A stretch of DNA of 38,710 bases, from positions 1-38,710 of the forward strand of contig CAJXWR010000012.1 of the NCBI GenBank assembly GCA_913062675.1, given 5' to 3'. Made by a program: the position numbers and the translations under genes. The stretch is from an uncultured Trueperaceae bacterium (lineage in GTDB: Bacteria > Deinococcota > Deinococci > Deinococcales > Trueperaceae). Positions 24,608 to 32,776 of this stretch are shown piece by piece (the stretch's first letter is position 1; every line of letters starts with the position of its first letter). The notes below the pieces were generated by a model, which saw nothing but the letters and a program-made list of their open reading frames with translations, had not been told where the DNA came from and did not search any database.

Positions 24608-27237
24608 GCGTCCTCTCCCTTCCATGCCGTGTCGACGGGCGCGTGCAGGGCTTCGAGGGCAGCGCGTTTGCGTTCGAGGTACGGGCCGAGGTGGGCGGGT
24701 AGAGCGAGGGTGAAGGCGTGACCGTAGCGTGGCACGCTGGCTGCCGGTACGGCATGGCCTTGTGCGAGGCGCGTGCGCGCAGCGTCGAGGGTTCGCCTAA
24801 GCCTGGTGATGGAGGCGTCGACGTCGTAGGTGGGGAGGATGGCCATCCGGTCGTCGGCGAGGAAGTGCAGGACGGCATCGACGTCGGTTGCCTTGCCGAG
24901 TTGTCGTTTGACGGCGACGGCGTACACGGTGCGTTGCACTTCGCGTTCCGCTTCGAGGGCGTTGGGCGTCTTCGAGCGGCCGGTCTTGTAGTCGATGACG
25001 CGCACGCGCGATCCGTCATGGGCGAGATCGAGTCGGTCGATCTTGCCGCGAATCGTGGAGGCGCCGAGACGCACCGTGGCCGTGCCATCCCAAGCGCCCT
25101 CGAGGTCGTTGGGGTTCCCGAAGCGGGCGTCTCCGAACTGCACCTCAGGGTAGCTGTGATCAATCGGGAAATCGTGTGTGGTCTTGAGGGCACGGAGGAC
25201 GAAACGGGTGATGCGCTCCTGGTATCCGAGCCATAGAGCGGCGGGGGGGACGGGGTGGTCGCTCGCCCATGCGTCGCACACTTCGCGGACGACCGCGTGG
25301 ACGGCGTCGGGATTCGGGTCAAGGCCGTGTCGTCGCTGCGTGCGTTCGATCGCGTCGTGGCACAGCGCACCGAACGACAGGGGGTCGAGCTGGAGGGGTT
25401 GCTCGTCGAGGGGAGGCTCGCTCCAGCGCAGGACGTGCTCGGCGAGGAACTCGAAGGGGTCGTTGATGAGCGGGACGATGGTGGTGGCGGAGAGGGGCGC
25501 GTCGAGTACGCGTTGCAGCGCGGTGCGCACCTCGTCGGTGAGGTCGAGCATTCCGTCGTGTGGGGTGAGCGCTTCGGCGTGCCGGTGTTCGAAGGCGCGG
25601 ACTGCGCGTTGCACGAGGGGATCGGCGTGTCGTTCGTCGGGGCGTTGGCGGCGACGGTCGCGCTCGTCGATGGGCGTGTCGCTCACCGTGGTGCTCGTCA
25701 CGACGTGAGAGTCACCGAAGGGGGCGAGGAGGGGGCTGCGGCGTTGCGCCTTCCCGTCGCTGCCCATGCGTGGGAACGTGAGGGTCAATGAAGCCGTGGC
25801 CGTGCGGGTGATGGCGTGGAAGGTGCTGCGGTCGATCTGGGCTTGCGTGCGTTCCTCGAGGGTGTGGCCTGCGAGGATGCGCGTCGGTAGGAGGGGGTCT
25901 TCATGGTTGGCGCGTGGCCATGCGCCGCTCGTCATGCCGAGCATGCGTACGTGCTTTCGTGGCGTGCCGAGCAGGACGTTGACGGGGCCCCAAAGGGTGC
26001 TCGTGGTGGGGTCGGTCTCGTCGTTCAGGCGGTGTCGAGCCACGCGAGCGGGGAGGGTTTCGAGGGGGCCGCGTTCTGCGAGGTCGCGCCAGGTGGTTGC
26101 GGTTTCGCCCTCCAGCCACGTGTGGGCGAGGTGAGCGGCGTCCTCTCGTGCCGTGATGAGGTCGTCGCGTAGGTTGCGCAGAAGGTCCCACGTGTCGTCG
26201 GGAAGATCGCTGGGTGCGTGGGTCGGCCACGCCTCGTTCGTGGGGAAGGTGCGTGCGGGGTCGATGCCGCGACTCCAGGATGGGGGGATCCGCATCAAGG
26301 CGGTTTGTTCCGCTGCATGACCCGCGTGGATGAGGCGTTCGATGCGTGCGCGGGATGGTTCGTGCGTCACGGCGTCGGCGAGCGCGGCGAAGAGTTGGCC
26401 CATGGGCTGCCGCACGGTGGGAATGCCTTGGACGGCATGGACGGGAAGGTCGCTCGTTTCAAGGAGCGCGAAGAGGGAGGGTTCGTAGGGCCCGGGGTTG
26501 GGTGCGACGATGGCCAGGTCGGCGGGGGAGGTGCCTGCCTCCAGCATGCCGCGCAGCCAGCGGAGGGCGTTGCGGACTTCCTGGTACGGCGTGGCATGCG
26601 ATTCGATCTGCGCCGGGCCGTGGTGGGTTGAATCGTTGGGCGTGTGGAGGGCGATGCGGCTGGGCGTCCACGTGGGGTCGGGGATGGGGCAGGTCCATTC
26701 GACCTTCACGTACTCGGCGAGGGCTTCGAGGACCGGCCGGTAGACGGGTGGGACGTCGTCGAGCCCGTGCAGGTGCACGTCACCGAGCGTCTCGGGTGCG
26801 TGCCGTACCCCTTCCAGGGCACGTCGTGCGAGTCGTGGCGCCGGTAGGGCCTCGCGGGGGAGTCGCTGCGCGACGTAACTTTCGAGGATCGCGAGTTCGC
26901 TCCAACGGGGTTGCTGCGGCGTCGCGTCGCGCATCGCTTCAAGGTCAAACCCTGCACGCCATGCCAGGTCGAGCGTTCGCGCGACGGCACGGCCGAACCC
27001 GGGGAGATCGGCGATGGTGGCGAGGCTCGGGAGACCGTCACGAGGGACGTCCGTGGAGAGGAGCGGTTCGACGTCGCGGGGCGTTGCCGCCCGGAGGAAT
27101 CCACCCGCGAGGCGTGCGAGGAGATGCTGCAGGGTCATCACTTGCGTGCCCTGCGTACCCTCGAGGGCCAGCCGGGTTCGTGCGTGGATGAGGGCGGTGC
27201 GGTCGGGAACCACGAGGGTGCTGCGGACGATGGGCAT
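24604..27237 (-). CDS. addB: AddB/RexB-like nuclease subunit with C-terminal PD-(D/E)XK domain
   Basis: An 877-residue protein, shorter than B. subtilis AddB (about 1160). The N-terminal two thirds resemble an inactivated helicase: TLQHLLARLAGGF near the start, HATPYQEVRNALRWLRGML and LADLAIVAP-like segments (ADLAIVAPNPGPYEPSL), and later GMTSGAWPR. The C-terminus has a RecB-like nuclease: GALCHDAIER, then GKIDRLDLAHDGSRVRVIDYKTGRS, with D and K of the active site, then EVQRTVYAVAV. I see no four-cysteine set like the one that holds the AddB iron-sulfur cluster. It starts with ATG preceded by a TACCCT hexamer six bases upstream and no ribosome binding site. Its stop overlaps addA, so the two form a complex-encoding operon. 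Confidence 0.85.
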   Translation of the reverse strand: MPIVRSTLVVPDRTALIHARTRLALEGTQGTQVMTLQHLLARLAGGFLRAATPRDVEPLLSTDVPRDGLPSLATIADLPGFGRAVARTLDLAWRAGFDLEAMRDATPQQPRWSELAILESYVAQRLPREALPAPRLARRALEGVRHAPETLGDVHLHGLDDVPPVYRPVLEALAEYVKVEWTCPIPDPTWTPSRIALHTPNDSTHHGPAQIESHATPYQEVRNALRWLRGMLEAGTSPADLAIVAPNPGPYEPSLFALLETSDLPVHAVQGIPTVRQPMGQLFAALADAVTHEPSRARIERLIHAGHAAEQTALMRIPPSWSRGIDPARTFPTNEAWPTHAPSDLPDDTWDLLRNLRDDLITAREDAAHLAHTWLEGETATTWRDLAERGPLETLPARVARHRLNDETDPTTSTLWGPVNVLLGTPRKHVRMLGMTSGAWPRANHEDPLLPTRILAGHTLEERTQAQIDRSTFHAITRTATASLTLTFPRMGSDGKAQRRSPLLAPFGDSHVVTSTTVSDTPIDERDRRRQRPDERHADPLVQRAVRAFEHRHAEALTPHDGMLDLTDEVRTALQRVLDAPLSATTIVPLINDPFEFLAEHVLRWSEPPLDEQPLQLDPLSFGALCHDAIERTQRRHGLDPNPDAVHAVVREVCDAWASDHPVPPAALWLGYQERITRFVLRALKTTHDFPIDHSYPEVQFGDARFGNPNDLEGAWDGTATVRLGASTIRGKIDRLDLAHDGSRVRVIDYKTGRSKTPNALEAEREVQRTVYAVAVKRQLGKATDVDAVLHFLADDRMAILPTYDVDASITRLRRTLDAARTRLAQGHAVPAASVPRYGHAFTLALPAHLGPYLERKRAALEALHAPVDTAWKGEDA

Positions 27238-27243
27238 GCCTCA

Positions 27244-27366
27244 AGGGTACGCGACGCGTGCGTCATCGAGCGACGGAGGGTCGTTTCGAATCGAAAGGGG
27301 ACGGTCGCTATGCGATGGGCGCATGCCGGCTCCATCACGTGGCGCGCGACGGGTTCGGCGTAGCCT
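27244..27366. promoter_or_regulatory. Divergent leaderless promoters for addBA and the Gre-like gene
   Basis: TACCCT on the minus strand (27249-27244) ends six bases before the addB ATG. TAGCCT on the plus strand (27361-27366) ends six bases before the GTG of the Gre-like gene. Neither gene has a Shine-Dalgarno sequence. No convincing -35 hexamer or operator repeat was seen in the DNA between them. Confidence 0.6.
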
Positions 27367-27372
27367 CGGGCG

Positions 27373-27885
27373 GTGAGCGGACCTCAAGACGTCAAGCCCC
27401 AGTTCGCCCATCTGGTGCGGTTGGCCGAGGACGATGCGGAGCGGCTGATGCGGGAGCGGGACGAGGCGTTGGCGCGCGCGGGCGAACGGGAGGCGTTCCT
27501 GCGTGACGTGCTGGCGTGCCGCTGCACGGCGGACGAGGAGACCTTGCGGGATGCTCGCCTTTCGCGCGAGCAGGCCATGGCGAGGGCGCAGGTGCTCGAC
27601 GATCTGCTTGCGAGGGCCGAGGTCGCGTCACCGGGCGACATCCCGTTGGACGTCGTGACGCTGGGCTCCACGTTCGAGATGCATGACCTCGAGACCGATG
27701 CGACCTGGTGGATGCGCGTCGTGCCCGCAGCCGACGTGGAGGTCGTCGAGGACGCCGTTCTTCGGATGAGCGACGTTTCGCCCCTTGGTGCGGCCGTGCT
27801 GGGCACGCCGCCGGGTGGCGTCGTGGAGGTTCGGTCGGCGTCGGGGTCGCTGCACGCCTACCGCGTCGGCCGGATCGGGTCCTGA
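27373..27885 (+). CDS. GreA/GreB/Gfh1-like transcription factor
   Basis: A 170-residue protein with the two-part plan of Gre factors. An N-terminal coiled coil (about 10-85, rich in E, R, A and L) would enter the RNA polymerase secondary channel. A C-terminal FKBP-like domain carries VTLGSTFEMHDLETDATWW and the signature MSDVSPLGAAVLGTPPGGVVEV. The coiled-coil tip (about residues 48-60, CRCTADEETLRDA) has acidic residues but not the GreA pattern DLSENAEY, so transcript-cleavage stimulation is doubtful. It could be an inhibitor like Thermus Gfh1. The two tip cysteines (CRC) are odd. The GTG start has a TAGCCT hexamer six bases upstream. Confidence 0.8.
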   Translation: MSGPQDVKPQFAHLVRLAEDDAERLMRERDEALARAGEREAFLRDVLACRCTADEETLRDARLSREQAMARAQVLDDLLARAEVASPGDIPLDVVTLGSTFEMHDLETDATWWMRVVPAADVEVVEDAVLRMSDVSPLGAAVLGTPPGGVVEVRSASGSLHAYRVGRIGS

Positions 27886-28087
27886 CGGCGCGCCGAAAAG
27901 ACTTACCTCAATGATGACTGCGTCGAAGCGGCGTCATTCCCTGAACCGATTCGGCATGCCTGAGATCGCGGAACGGAAGGTTGGGTCCCGCAACGTCGCC
28001 TGCGACCGCTCCCTGCACGCCATGAGCGTGCGACTCGGACGTGCGGATGGCGTGCGCCGCGATGCATTCATGCCTGAACGAGCGTGA

Positions 28088-28858
28088 TTAGCGGAGCGTG
28101 ACCCCCCGCTGCCCCAAGGCCTTGAGGTGAGGGACGGCGTCACGCGGAAGCTCGCGCGTGCGGACGTACGTGCCGTCGAAGTAGGCGCGTGCGCCGTGGA
28201 ACGACTCGGCATTCACGGTGGAGAGGTGGAGGCGGCCGTGCTGCAGGTCAAAGGTGACGATGGTGAGGGCGCGATCCTCGCTGCTCGGGTCGGGCACGGC
28301 GAAGCGTGCGCGCTGCATGCCGGCGTTGACGAGTGCGACGCCTTCGATCAAGCCGGTGTGGAGCGTGGGGCCGCGAACGGCTTCGAGGCGGAAGGCGAGC
28401 ACGCGGTCACCCATGTCGAGCACTTCGAGGTAGCCGCCTTGGCCGTCGACCCACACGCCCTCCCACGTTCCGAGATGCTCGGGTTGCACGCAGTAGGTGT
28501 AGACGTGGCCGCGAAGCCAGCGGGTCATGGCGTTCGTCGTGCCCAGCAGGTCGTACCAGTAGCTGATGGCGTCCTCCTCGTTGCCGGCCTCCACGCCGGG
28601 TTCGAGGCGGGCGGCCGCGCGCGCCCGGTCCTCGCGCGTATCGAGGAAGCTTTGAATGGTGGCGTCGAGGTCCGTGCGGATGGCTTCGGGTGCGGCTTGG
28701 CGCGCCATGTCGGCCGCGCGTTCGAGGACGGTGTTGGCGCGCTCGACGTCGGCGCGTGCGAGATCGAGGTCGGCCTGTGCCTGAACGGTACCCAGCAGCA
28801 TGGCCAGGGCGAGAACGAGGAGGGACGGGCGGGTTTGGCAGCTCCGGTTGCGTACCAT
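28088..28858 (-). CDS. Exported protein of unknown function with helical N-terminal region
   Basis: A 256-residue protein. It has a signal peptide with core SLLVLALAMLLGTVQA, then a helical segment rich in Ala, Arg and Asp (about 30-100). After this comes a beta-rich half with repeated strand-turn patterns (GTWEGVWVDGQGGYLEVL, DRALTIVTFDLQHGRLHL, FDGTYVRTREL) that looks like a small barrel. I recognise no family. The ATG at 28858 was chosen because it starts the signal peptide; there is no ribosome binding site, and a CACCGT hexamer lies six bases before it (a CANNNT variant of the leaderless pattern). The 202 bases between this gene's end and the Gre-like gene's end hold no gene or clear hairpin. 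Confidence 0.7.
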   Translation of the reverse strand: MVRNRSCQTRPSLLVLALAMLLGTVQAQADLDLARADVERANTVLERAADMARQAAPEAIRTDLDATIQSFLDTREDRARAAARLEPGVEAGNEEDAISYWYDLLGTTNAMTRWLRGHVYTYCVQPEHLGTWEGVWVDGQGGYLEVLDMGDRVLAFRLEAVRGPTLHTGLIEGVALVNAGMQRARFAVPDPSSEDRALTIVTFDLQHGRLHLSTVNAESFHGARAYFDGTYVRTRELPRDAVPHLKALGQRGVTLR

Positions 28859-28978
28859 GCCGTCACGGTGGCACGTGTGGGACGGATTTGCATGGGATTC
28901 GTGTCCCGGTCGTCTCAAGAACGCCGCTGAAGGACGGAGTCAACGCGTCGCCCCCGGCCCGTGCCGCCTGGCGCGCCG

Positions 28979-29485
28979 TCAAGCCGTTCGCCGTGCAGCC
29001 GGGAGGCTTCGGTCCCAAGGGGCGAGCATCGTCTGCAGCTCGCGGTCCAGCGCATCCCACGGGCCACGCCGTTCGCTCGCGGGGAGGTCCCAGACGGCGT
29101 GCCTTTGCGCGAGGTGCGCGGTGAGCATCGTCGTCAGCCCTTCGGGAGGCGCGCCTTCGGGAATGAGCCCCTCGACGTGGTACCGCTCGAGGAGATCGAG
29201 GGGCGTGAGGCGCAAGGGCGCCTCGCTGGGCCTGCGCACGAACACCAACGTGGCGTGGAGGGACTCCGGGAAGAGGGTTTCGGCTCCCTGTTCGCGCAGC
29301 ATCCACGAGAACGTGTCGAGAGCGACCCGGATGGGTCCGTGCAACATGACGTCGGAGATGATCGCTTCACGTGGGCGTGCGGCCACGATGGCGTCGAGCA
29401 GTGCCTCCCTGCTGGGCGTGGGTCCTGCTTCGAAGGGGCGGATGAAGTACAGGTACGTCGTGAATCGTTCATGGAGGTGGGTCAT
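28979..29485 (-). CDS. Hypothetical protein, 168 residues
   Basis: A soluble protein without signal peptide or membrane segment. It opens MTHLHERFTTYLYFIRPFEAG and has balanced composition, with helices such as REALLDAIVAARPREAIISD. The pattern of hydrophobic and charged residues looks like a real folded protein rather than a frame shadow. I recognise no family or catalytic motif. The ATG lacks a ribosome binding site; CACGAT lies six bases upstream. It follows the photolyase gene by 48 bases on the same strand and may be cotranscribed with it. Confidence 0.6.
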   Translation of the reverse strand: MTHLHERFTTYLYFIRPFEAGPTPSREALLDAIVAARPREAIISDVMLHGPIRVALDTFSWMLREQGAETLFPESLHATLVFVRRPSEAPLRLTPLDLLERYHVEGLIPEGAPPEGLTTMLTAHLAQRHAVWDLPASERRGPWDALDRELQTMLAPWDRSLPAARRTA

Positions 29486-29533
29486 GGCCCCATCGTGCTG
29501 GAGGGGGGCAACTCCACCGAGTTGGCCTCGTCT

Positions 29534-31081
29534 TCAGAGCTCGCCGCGGAGGAATGCGTCACGGGTTTGCGAGGCCCGTTCTCTCACGCGCTGCTTCTCC
29601 TCCTCGGGGCGTTTGCGCCAGGCGGAGACGATCATCCGCATGCGGGGATTGGGTGCGAAGCGTTCCTCGTGCCGGTCGATGAACGACCAGTACCAACTCG
29701 TGATGGGGCAGGCGTCGGGTCCGTCCTTGGCCTTGGGGTCGAAGCGGCAGCGGCCGCAATGGTCGCTCATGCGGTTCAGGTAATTCGCGCCGGCGGCATA
29801 GGGCTTGCTGGTGAGCGTGCCGCCATCGGCGTACTGGCTCATGCCAATCACGTTGGGCGCCATGACCCAGTCGAGCGCGTCGACGTGCGTGGCGGTGAAC
29901 CAGGCGAGCAGCGCTTGGGGGTTCACGCCGACGAGTTGCGCGAGGTTGCCGAGCACCATGAGGCGTTGAATGTGATGGGTGTAGCCCATCGCCTCGAGTT
30001 GCTGGAGGGTGTCCGCAAGGCAGGCGAGGTCGGTCGGCGCGCCCCAGTAGGCGGGGGGCAGGTCGGCGCGTGCGTCGAGCTCGTTCATGTCGCGAAGGGC
30101 GGCTCCCCGCGTCCGGTAGACGTGGTGGAGGAACTCGCGCCAGCCGAGAATCTGGCGGACGAAGCCTTCGAGGGCGTTGAGGGGGACGGGTCGACCGGCG
30201 CGTTCGCGTTGCTCGGCGTGGATGAGGGTGGCGTCGAGCACCTCGCGGGGGTGGAGGAGACCGAGGTTCAGCGGGACGGAGAGGGTGGAGTGCCACATCG
30301 TGGGTTGCCCGCCCTGCATGGCATCCTGGAAGGTGCCGAAGTCGTCGAGTCGCGCGTCGAGGAAGTGCTGCAGCACGGCGAGGGCGTCACGCCGCGTGAC
30401 GGGCCAACCGAACGGTTGGGCGGCACCCCAGGCGTGGGGGAGGGCGGCGACGTCGCGTTGCACCTCGCGGGTGAGCGCGTCGGGTTCGAACGTGGGGAGG
30501 GTGGGGGGCGTGCGGTTCGGGTCGGGCCGACCGCGATTCTCCGCGTCGTAGTTCCACTCCCCGCCGCGCGGCGCGTCGGGGCCATCCATGAGGATGCCGG
30601 TTTCTCGGCGGACGGTCCGGTAGAAGTGCTCGAGGCGCAGGGTCTTGCGCGACGCGGCCCACGCGTCGAACGTCGTGTCGGGCGTGACCCAGAGTTCGTT
30701 GGCGAGGATCTCGAGGGGAACGCCGAGCGTCGCGCAGGCCTCCTCGATGGGTTCGCGGACACCATGGTCGTTGGGGCGTTGCAGCAGGATTCGGTCGGCG
30801 TCGACCGTGGTGAGGTGGTGACGGAGGCCGCTCGCGAAGTCATCGGCGGCGGGGTGATCGAGACGCAGGTACTGCACGGCGTAGCCATCGGCCTCGAGGT
30901 CGGCAGCGAAGTGCCGCATGGCGGAGAGGAAGACGGTGAGCTTCTGGGCGTGGTGGGGGAGCGCGTGGAGGATGCCACGCGATTCGATCATGAGGACCTG
31001 CACGTCGTCCGGTCCGAGTCGGGTGAGCGGTCCGACCTGGCGGGTGAGTTGATCGCCCAGGATGAGCAGGGTGGCTTTCAC
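29534..31081 (-). CDS. Iron-sulfur bacterial cryptochrome/photolyase (FeS-BCP, PhrB/CryB-like (6-4) photolyase)
   Basis: A 515-residue flavoprotein that repairs (6-4) photoproducts in DNA using light. The N-terminal Rossmann domain (LLILGDQLT) and the C-terminal FAD domain are complete. Four cluster cysteines, C354 (DLACLADT), C442 and C445 (HCGRC) and C458 (DACP), sit at a constant +4 offset from C350, C438, C441 and C454 of A. tumefaciens PhrB. That is strong support for a [4Fe-4S] member. YTHHIQRLMVLGN carries the paired active-site histidines. The GTG start at 31081 is supported by a TACCCT hexamer six bases upstream; longer in-frame starts are low-complexity Arg/Ser/Pro sequence and unlike the family. 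Confidence 0.93.
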   Translation of the reverse strand: MKATLLILGDQLTRQVGPLTRLGPDDVQVLMIESRGILHALPHHAQKLTVFLSAMRHFAADLEADGYAVQYLRLDHPAADDFASGLRHHLTTVDADRILLQRPNDHGVREPIEEACATLGVPLEILANELWVTPDTTFDAWAASRKTLRLEHFYRTVRRETGILMDGPDAPRGGEWNYDAENRGRPDPNRTPPTLPTFEPDALTREVQRDVAALPHAWGAAQPFGWPVTRRDALAVLQHFLDARLDDFGTFQDAMQGGQPTMWHSTLSVPLNLGLLHPREVLDATLIHAEQRERAGRPVPLNALEGFVRQILGWREFLHHVYRTRGAALRDMNELDARADLPPAYWGAPTDLACLADTLQQLEAMGYTHHIQRLMVLGNLAQLVGVNPQALLAWFTATHVDALDWVMAPNVIGMSQYADGGTLTSKPYAAGANYLNRMSDHCGRCRFDPKAKDGPDACPITSWYWSFIDRHEERFAPNPRMRMIVSAWRKRPEEEKQRVRERASQTRDAFLRGEL

Positions 31082-31087
31082 GCGTGC

Positions 31088-31093
31088 AGGGTA
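31088..31093 (-). promoter_or_regulatory. Leaderless -10 hexamer of the photolyase gene
   Basis: TACCCT on the minus strand ends six bases before the GTG at 31081. There is no Shine-Dalgarno sequence, and it lies just beyond the terminator of the upstream TPR gene. Confidence 0.55.
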
Positions 31094-31117
31094 CCGAGGC
31101 TGCGCGCGGGGAACAGG

Positions 31118-31148
31118 AAGCGGGGCGCCCTTCGTGGTCGCCCCGCTT
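31118..31148 (-). terminator. Hairpin terminator after the TPR gene
   Basis: A 10-bp GC-rich stem (31118-31127 with 31139-31148) closes an 11-base loop, 22 bases past the TPR stop on the minus strand. The T tract after it is weak. Confidence 0.65.
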
Positions 31149-31169
31149 GCTGAAGACGAGTTGGAGGCT

Positions 31170-32045
31170 CTACGACCCGGCGCGGCGGGCGGCTTCACCC
31201 CGGAAGTACTCGTACAGGTCACTGCCCGGGTCGAGCTCGGCGGCGCGACCGTACGCATCGGCCGCCTGCGGGTAGAAGCCGCGTTCGAAGGCGACGCGGC
31301 CGCGCCACGCCCACGCTTCGGCGTACTGGTCGTTCGCATTCGTGGCGCGCGTGAAGGCGGTGGCGGCGGTATCGAGATTGCCGGCCTCGTAGGCGGTCAC
31401 GCCCTCGCGGAAGGCGTTCTCCGCATCGACGCCCCAGCGCACCTGATCGCGGGCGAGGTCGAGGAAGAAGCGGGCACGGTCGTCCTCGGGGTCTTGCTGC
31501 ACGACGGCTTCCCAGTAGGGAACCGCATCACCGGGACGTCCCTGCTCGAGGCGAATGCGGCCCAGCCAGACGCGCGCATCCTTGGCGAAGGGGACGGCGT
31601 CGAGGACGGCGCTTTGGTACGTGGCGGCGGTCTCGAGGTCACCGCGGTCGTAGGCGGACCAGGCCATCTCTTCACCCACGGAGAGGAAGAGGGGTGACTG
31701 GGTTGCGTTGAGCGGGTAGCCCGCGTCGAGGTACGCCTGCCAGGCGTTCCAGGCGCGCAGGTGGAAGTTGCTGCGGCTGTATACCTCGGCGAGCAGGCCG
31801 AGGGTGCGGGCGTCGCTCGGTGCCGCCTCCACGGCGGCGGTCGCCTGCCGGATGGCTTGCGCCCAGAGCGGCTGGTCGGGGAACGGCGGGACCTCCTGCG
31901 CGAGGGCTTCGTTCATGGCGGTGAGGGCCGCGTCGTACGGGGCCTGCGCCTCGCTCGGCAAGGCCTGCGAGAGGCCGACCGTGAAGCTGCCGAGCAGCAG
32001 GGTGAGGGCGAGGGGGAGAAGCGGTACGGAGCGTCGAAGATTCAT
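31170..32045 (-). CDS. Exported tetratricopeptide-repeat protein
   Basis: A 291-residue protein with a signal peptide (core LPLALTLLLGSFTVGLSQA) and at least four TPR-like helix pairs. Examples are ARTLGLLAEVYSRSNFHLRAW, ARVWLGRIRLEQGRPGDAV, AENAFREGVTAYEAGNLDTA and AEAWAWRGRVAFERGFYPQA. It ends near GSDLYEYFRGEAARRAG. Such proteins act as periplasmic or surface adaptors; the partner is unknown. The ATG has GGAGG seven bases upstream. It lies 68 bases after rdgB on the same strand and is ended by a hairpin before the photolyase gene. Confidence 0.82.
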   Translation of the reverse strand: MNLRRSVPLLPLALTLLLGSFTVGLSQALPSEAQAPYDAALTAMNEALAQEVPPFPDQPLWAQAIRQATAAVEAAPSDARTLGLLAEVYSRSNFHLRAWNAWQAYLDAGYPLNATQSPLFLSVGEEMAWSAYDRGDLETAATYQSAVLDAVPFAKDARVWLGRIRLEQGRPGDAVPYWEAVVQQDPEDDRARFFLDLARDQVRWGVDAENAFREGVTAYEAGNLDTAATAFTRATNANDQYAEAWAWRGRVAFERGFYPQAADAYGRAAELDPGSDLYEYFRGEAARRAGS

Positions 32046-32113
32046 GGTGCCTCCTGGTGGGCGACTACGTGGAATGCGTCTTCGCGTCGAGGCGCGTGGG
32101 GCGCCCGTTCATG

Positions 32114-32776
32114 CTAGTCGGTTTTCTCGGGGGGTGGCGTGACCTGCGAGGGGTCGAGGAACGCGTGTGCGGTTGGCGTATCGAGCCAAGCGGCGAGGTG
32201 TTCGAGGGCGCGACCGCGGTGGCTCACGCTGCGTTTCGCCTCGAGGCTGGCGGTGCCGAACGGTTCGTTCAGGTCGAGGCTGAAGAAGACCGGGTCGTAG
32301 CCAAACCCTTGCGTGCCGGCGGGGGCGTGCAGGATGCGGCCCTCGCAGGCGCCTTCGAAGGCCACGTTGCGACCGTCGGGAAGGGCGAGCACGAGGCTGG
32401 CGCGGAAGCGAGCCGAGCGTTCTTCCTCGGGTACGCCTGTTAGGCGCTCGAGGAGCAGGGCGACGCGGTCCGCGTCGTCGAGCCCGGGGCCGCCAAAGCG
32501 GGCCGAGTGCACGCCGGGCGCGCCACCGAGCGCGTCGACCTCGATGCCGGAATCGTCGGCGAGGGCAGGGAGTCCGCTCGCCTTCGCGGCGTGGTGGGCC
32601 TTGATCGCCGCGTTGCCCCGGTAGTCGGGCGCATCCTCGGGCGGGAAGGGGGGAAGGTCGATGTCGCTCGACGCGAGGAGGGTGACGCCATGGGGTTCGA
32701 GTGCGTGGCGCACCTCGCGCAGTTTTCCGGGGTTGCCCGATGCGAGGAGCAGGCGGACCGGGTTCGGCTCGTTCAC
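32114..32776 (-). CDS. rdgB: XTP/dITP pyrophosphatase (RdgB/HAM1)
   Basis: A 220-residue house-cleaning enzyme that hydrolyses dITP and XTP to monophosphates and keeps deaminated purines out of DNA. Family motifs seen are LLASGNPGKLREV at the start, ALADDSGIEVDALGGAPGV, GFGYDPVF and SVSHRGRALEHL. The last ~20 residues, rich in proline, are extra. The GTG start at 32776 overlaps the rph stop (GTGA) and follows GAAGGA. The rph-rdgB pairing on one transcript is common in bacteria. Confidence 0.96.
   Translation of the reverse strand: MNEPNPVRLLLASGNPGKLREVRHALEPHGVTLLASSDIDLPPFPPEDAPDYRGNAAIKAHHAAKASGLPALADDSGIEVDALGGAPGVHSARFGGPGLDDADRVALLLERLTGVPEEERSARFRASLVLALPDGRNVAFEGACEGRILHAPAGTQGFGYDPVFFSLDLNEPFGTASLEAKRSVSHRGRALEHLAAWLDTPTAHAFLDPSQVTPPPEKTD

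Noticed and set aside
27886-28087. Possible 58-codon gene starting ATGATGACTGCG near 27911
   Set aside because: No ribosome binding site, no properly spaced TANNNT, arginine-rich shadow composition and no family likeness. I see nothing else in this 202-base gap.
28961-31153. 730-codon open frame on the plus strand opposite the photolyase and hypothetical genes
   Set aside because: It runs across two real minus-strand genes and an intergenic gap and has repetitive E/G/V/R composition with no motif.
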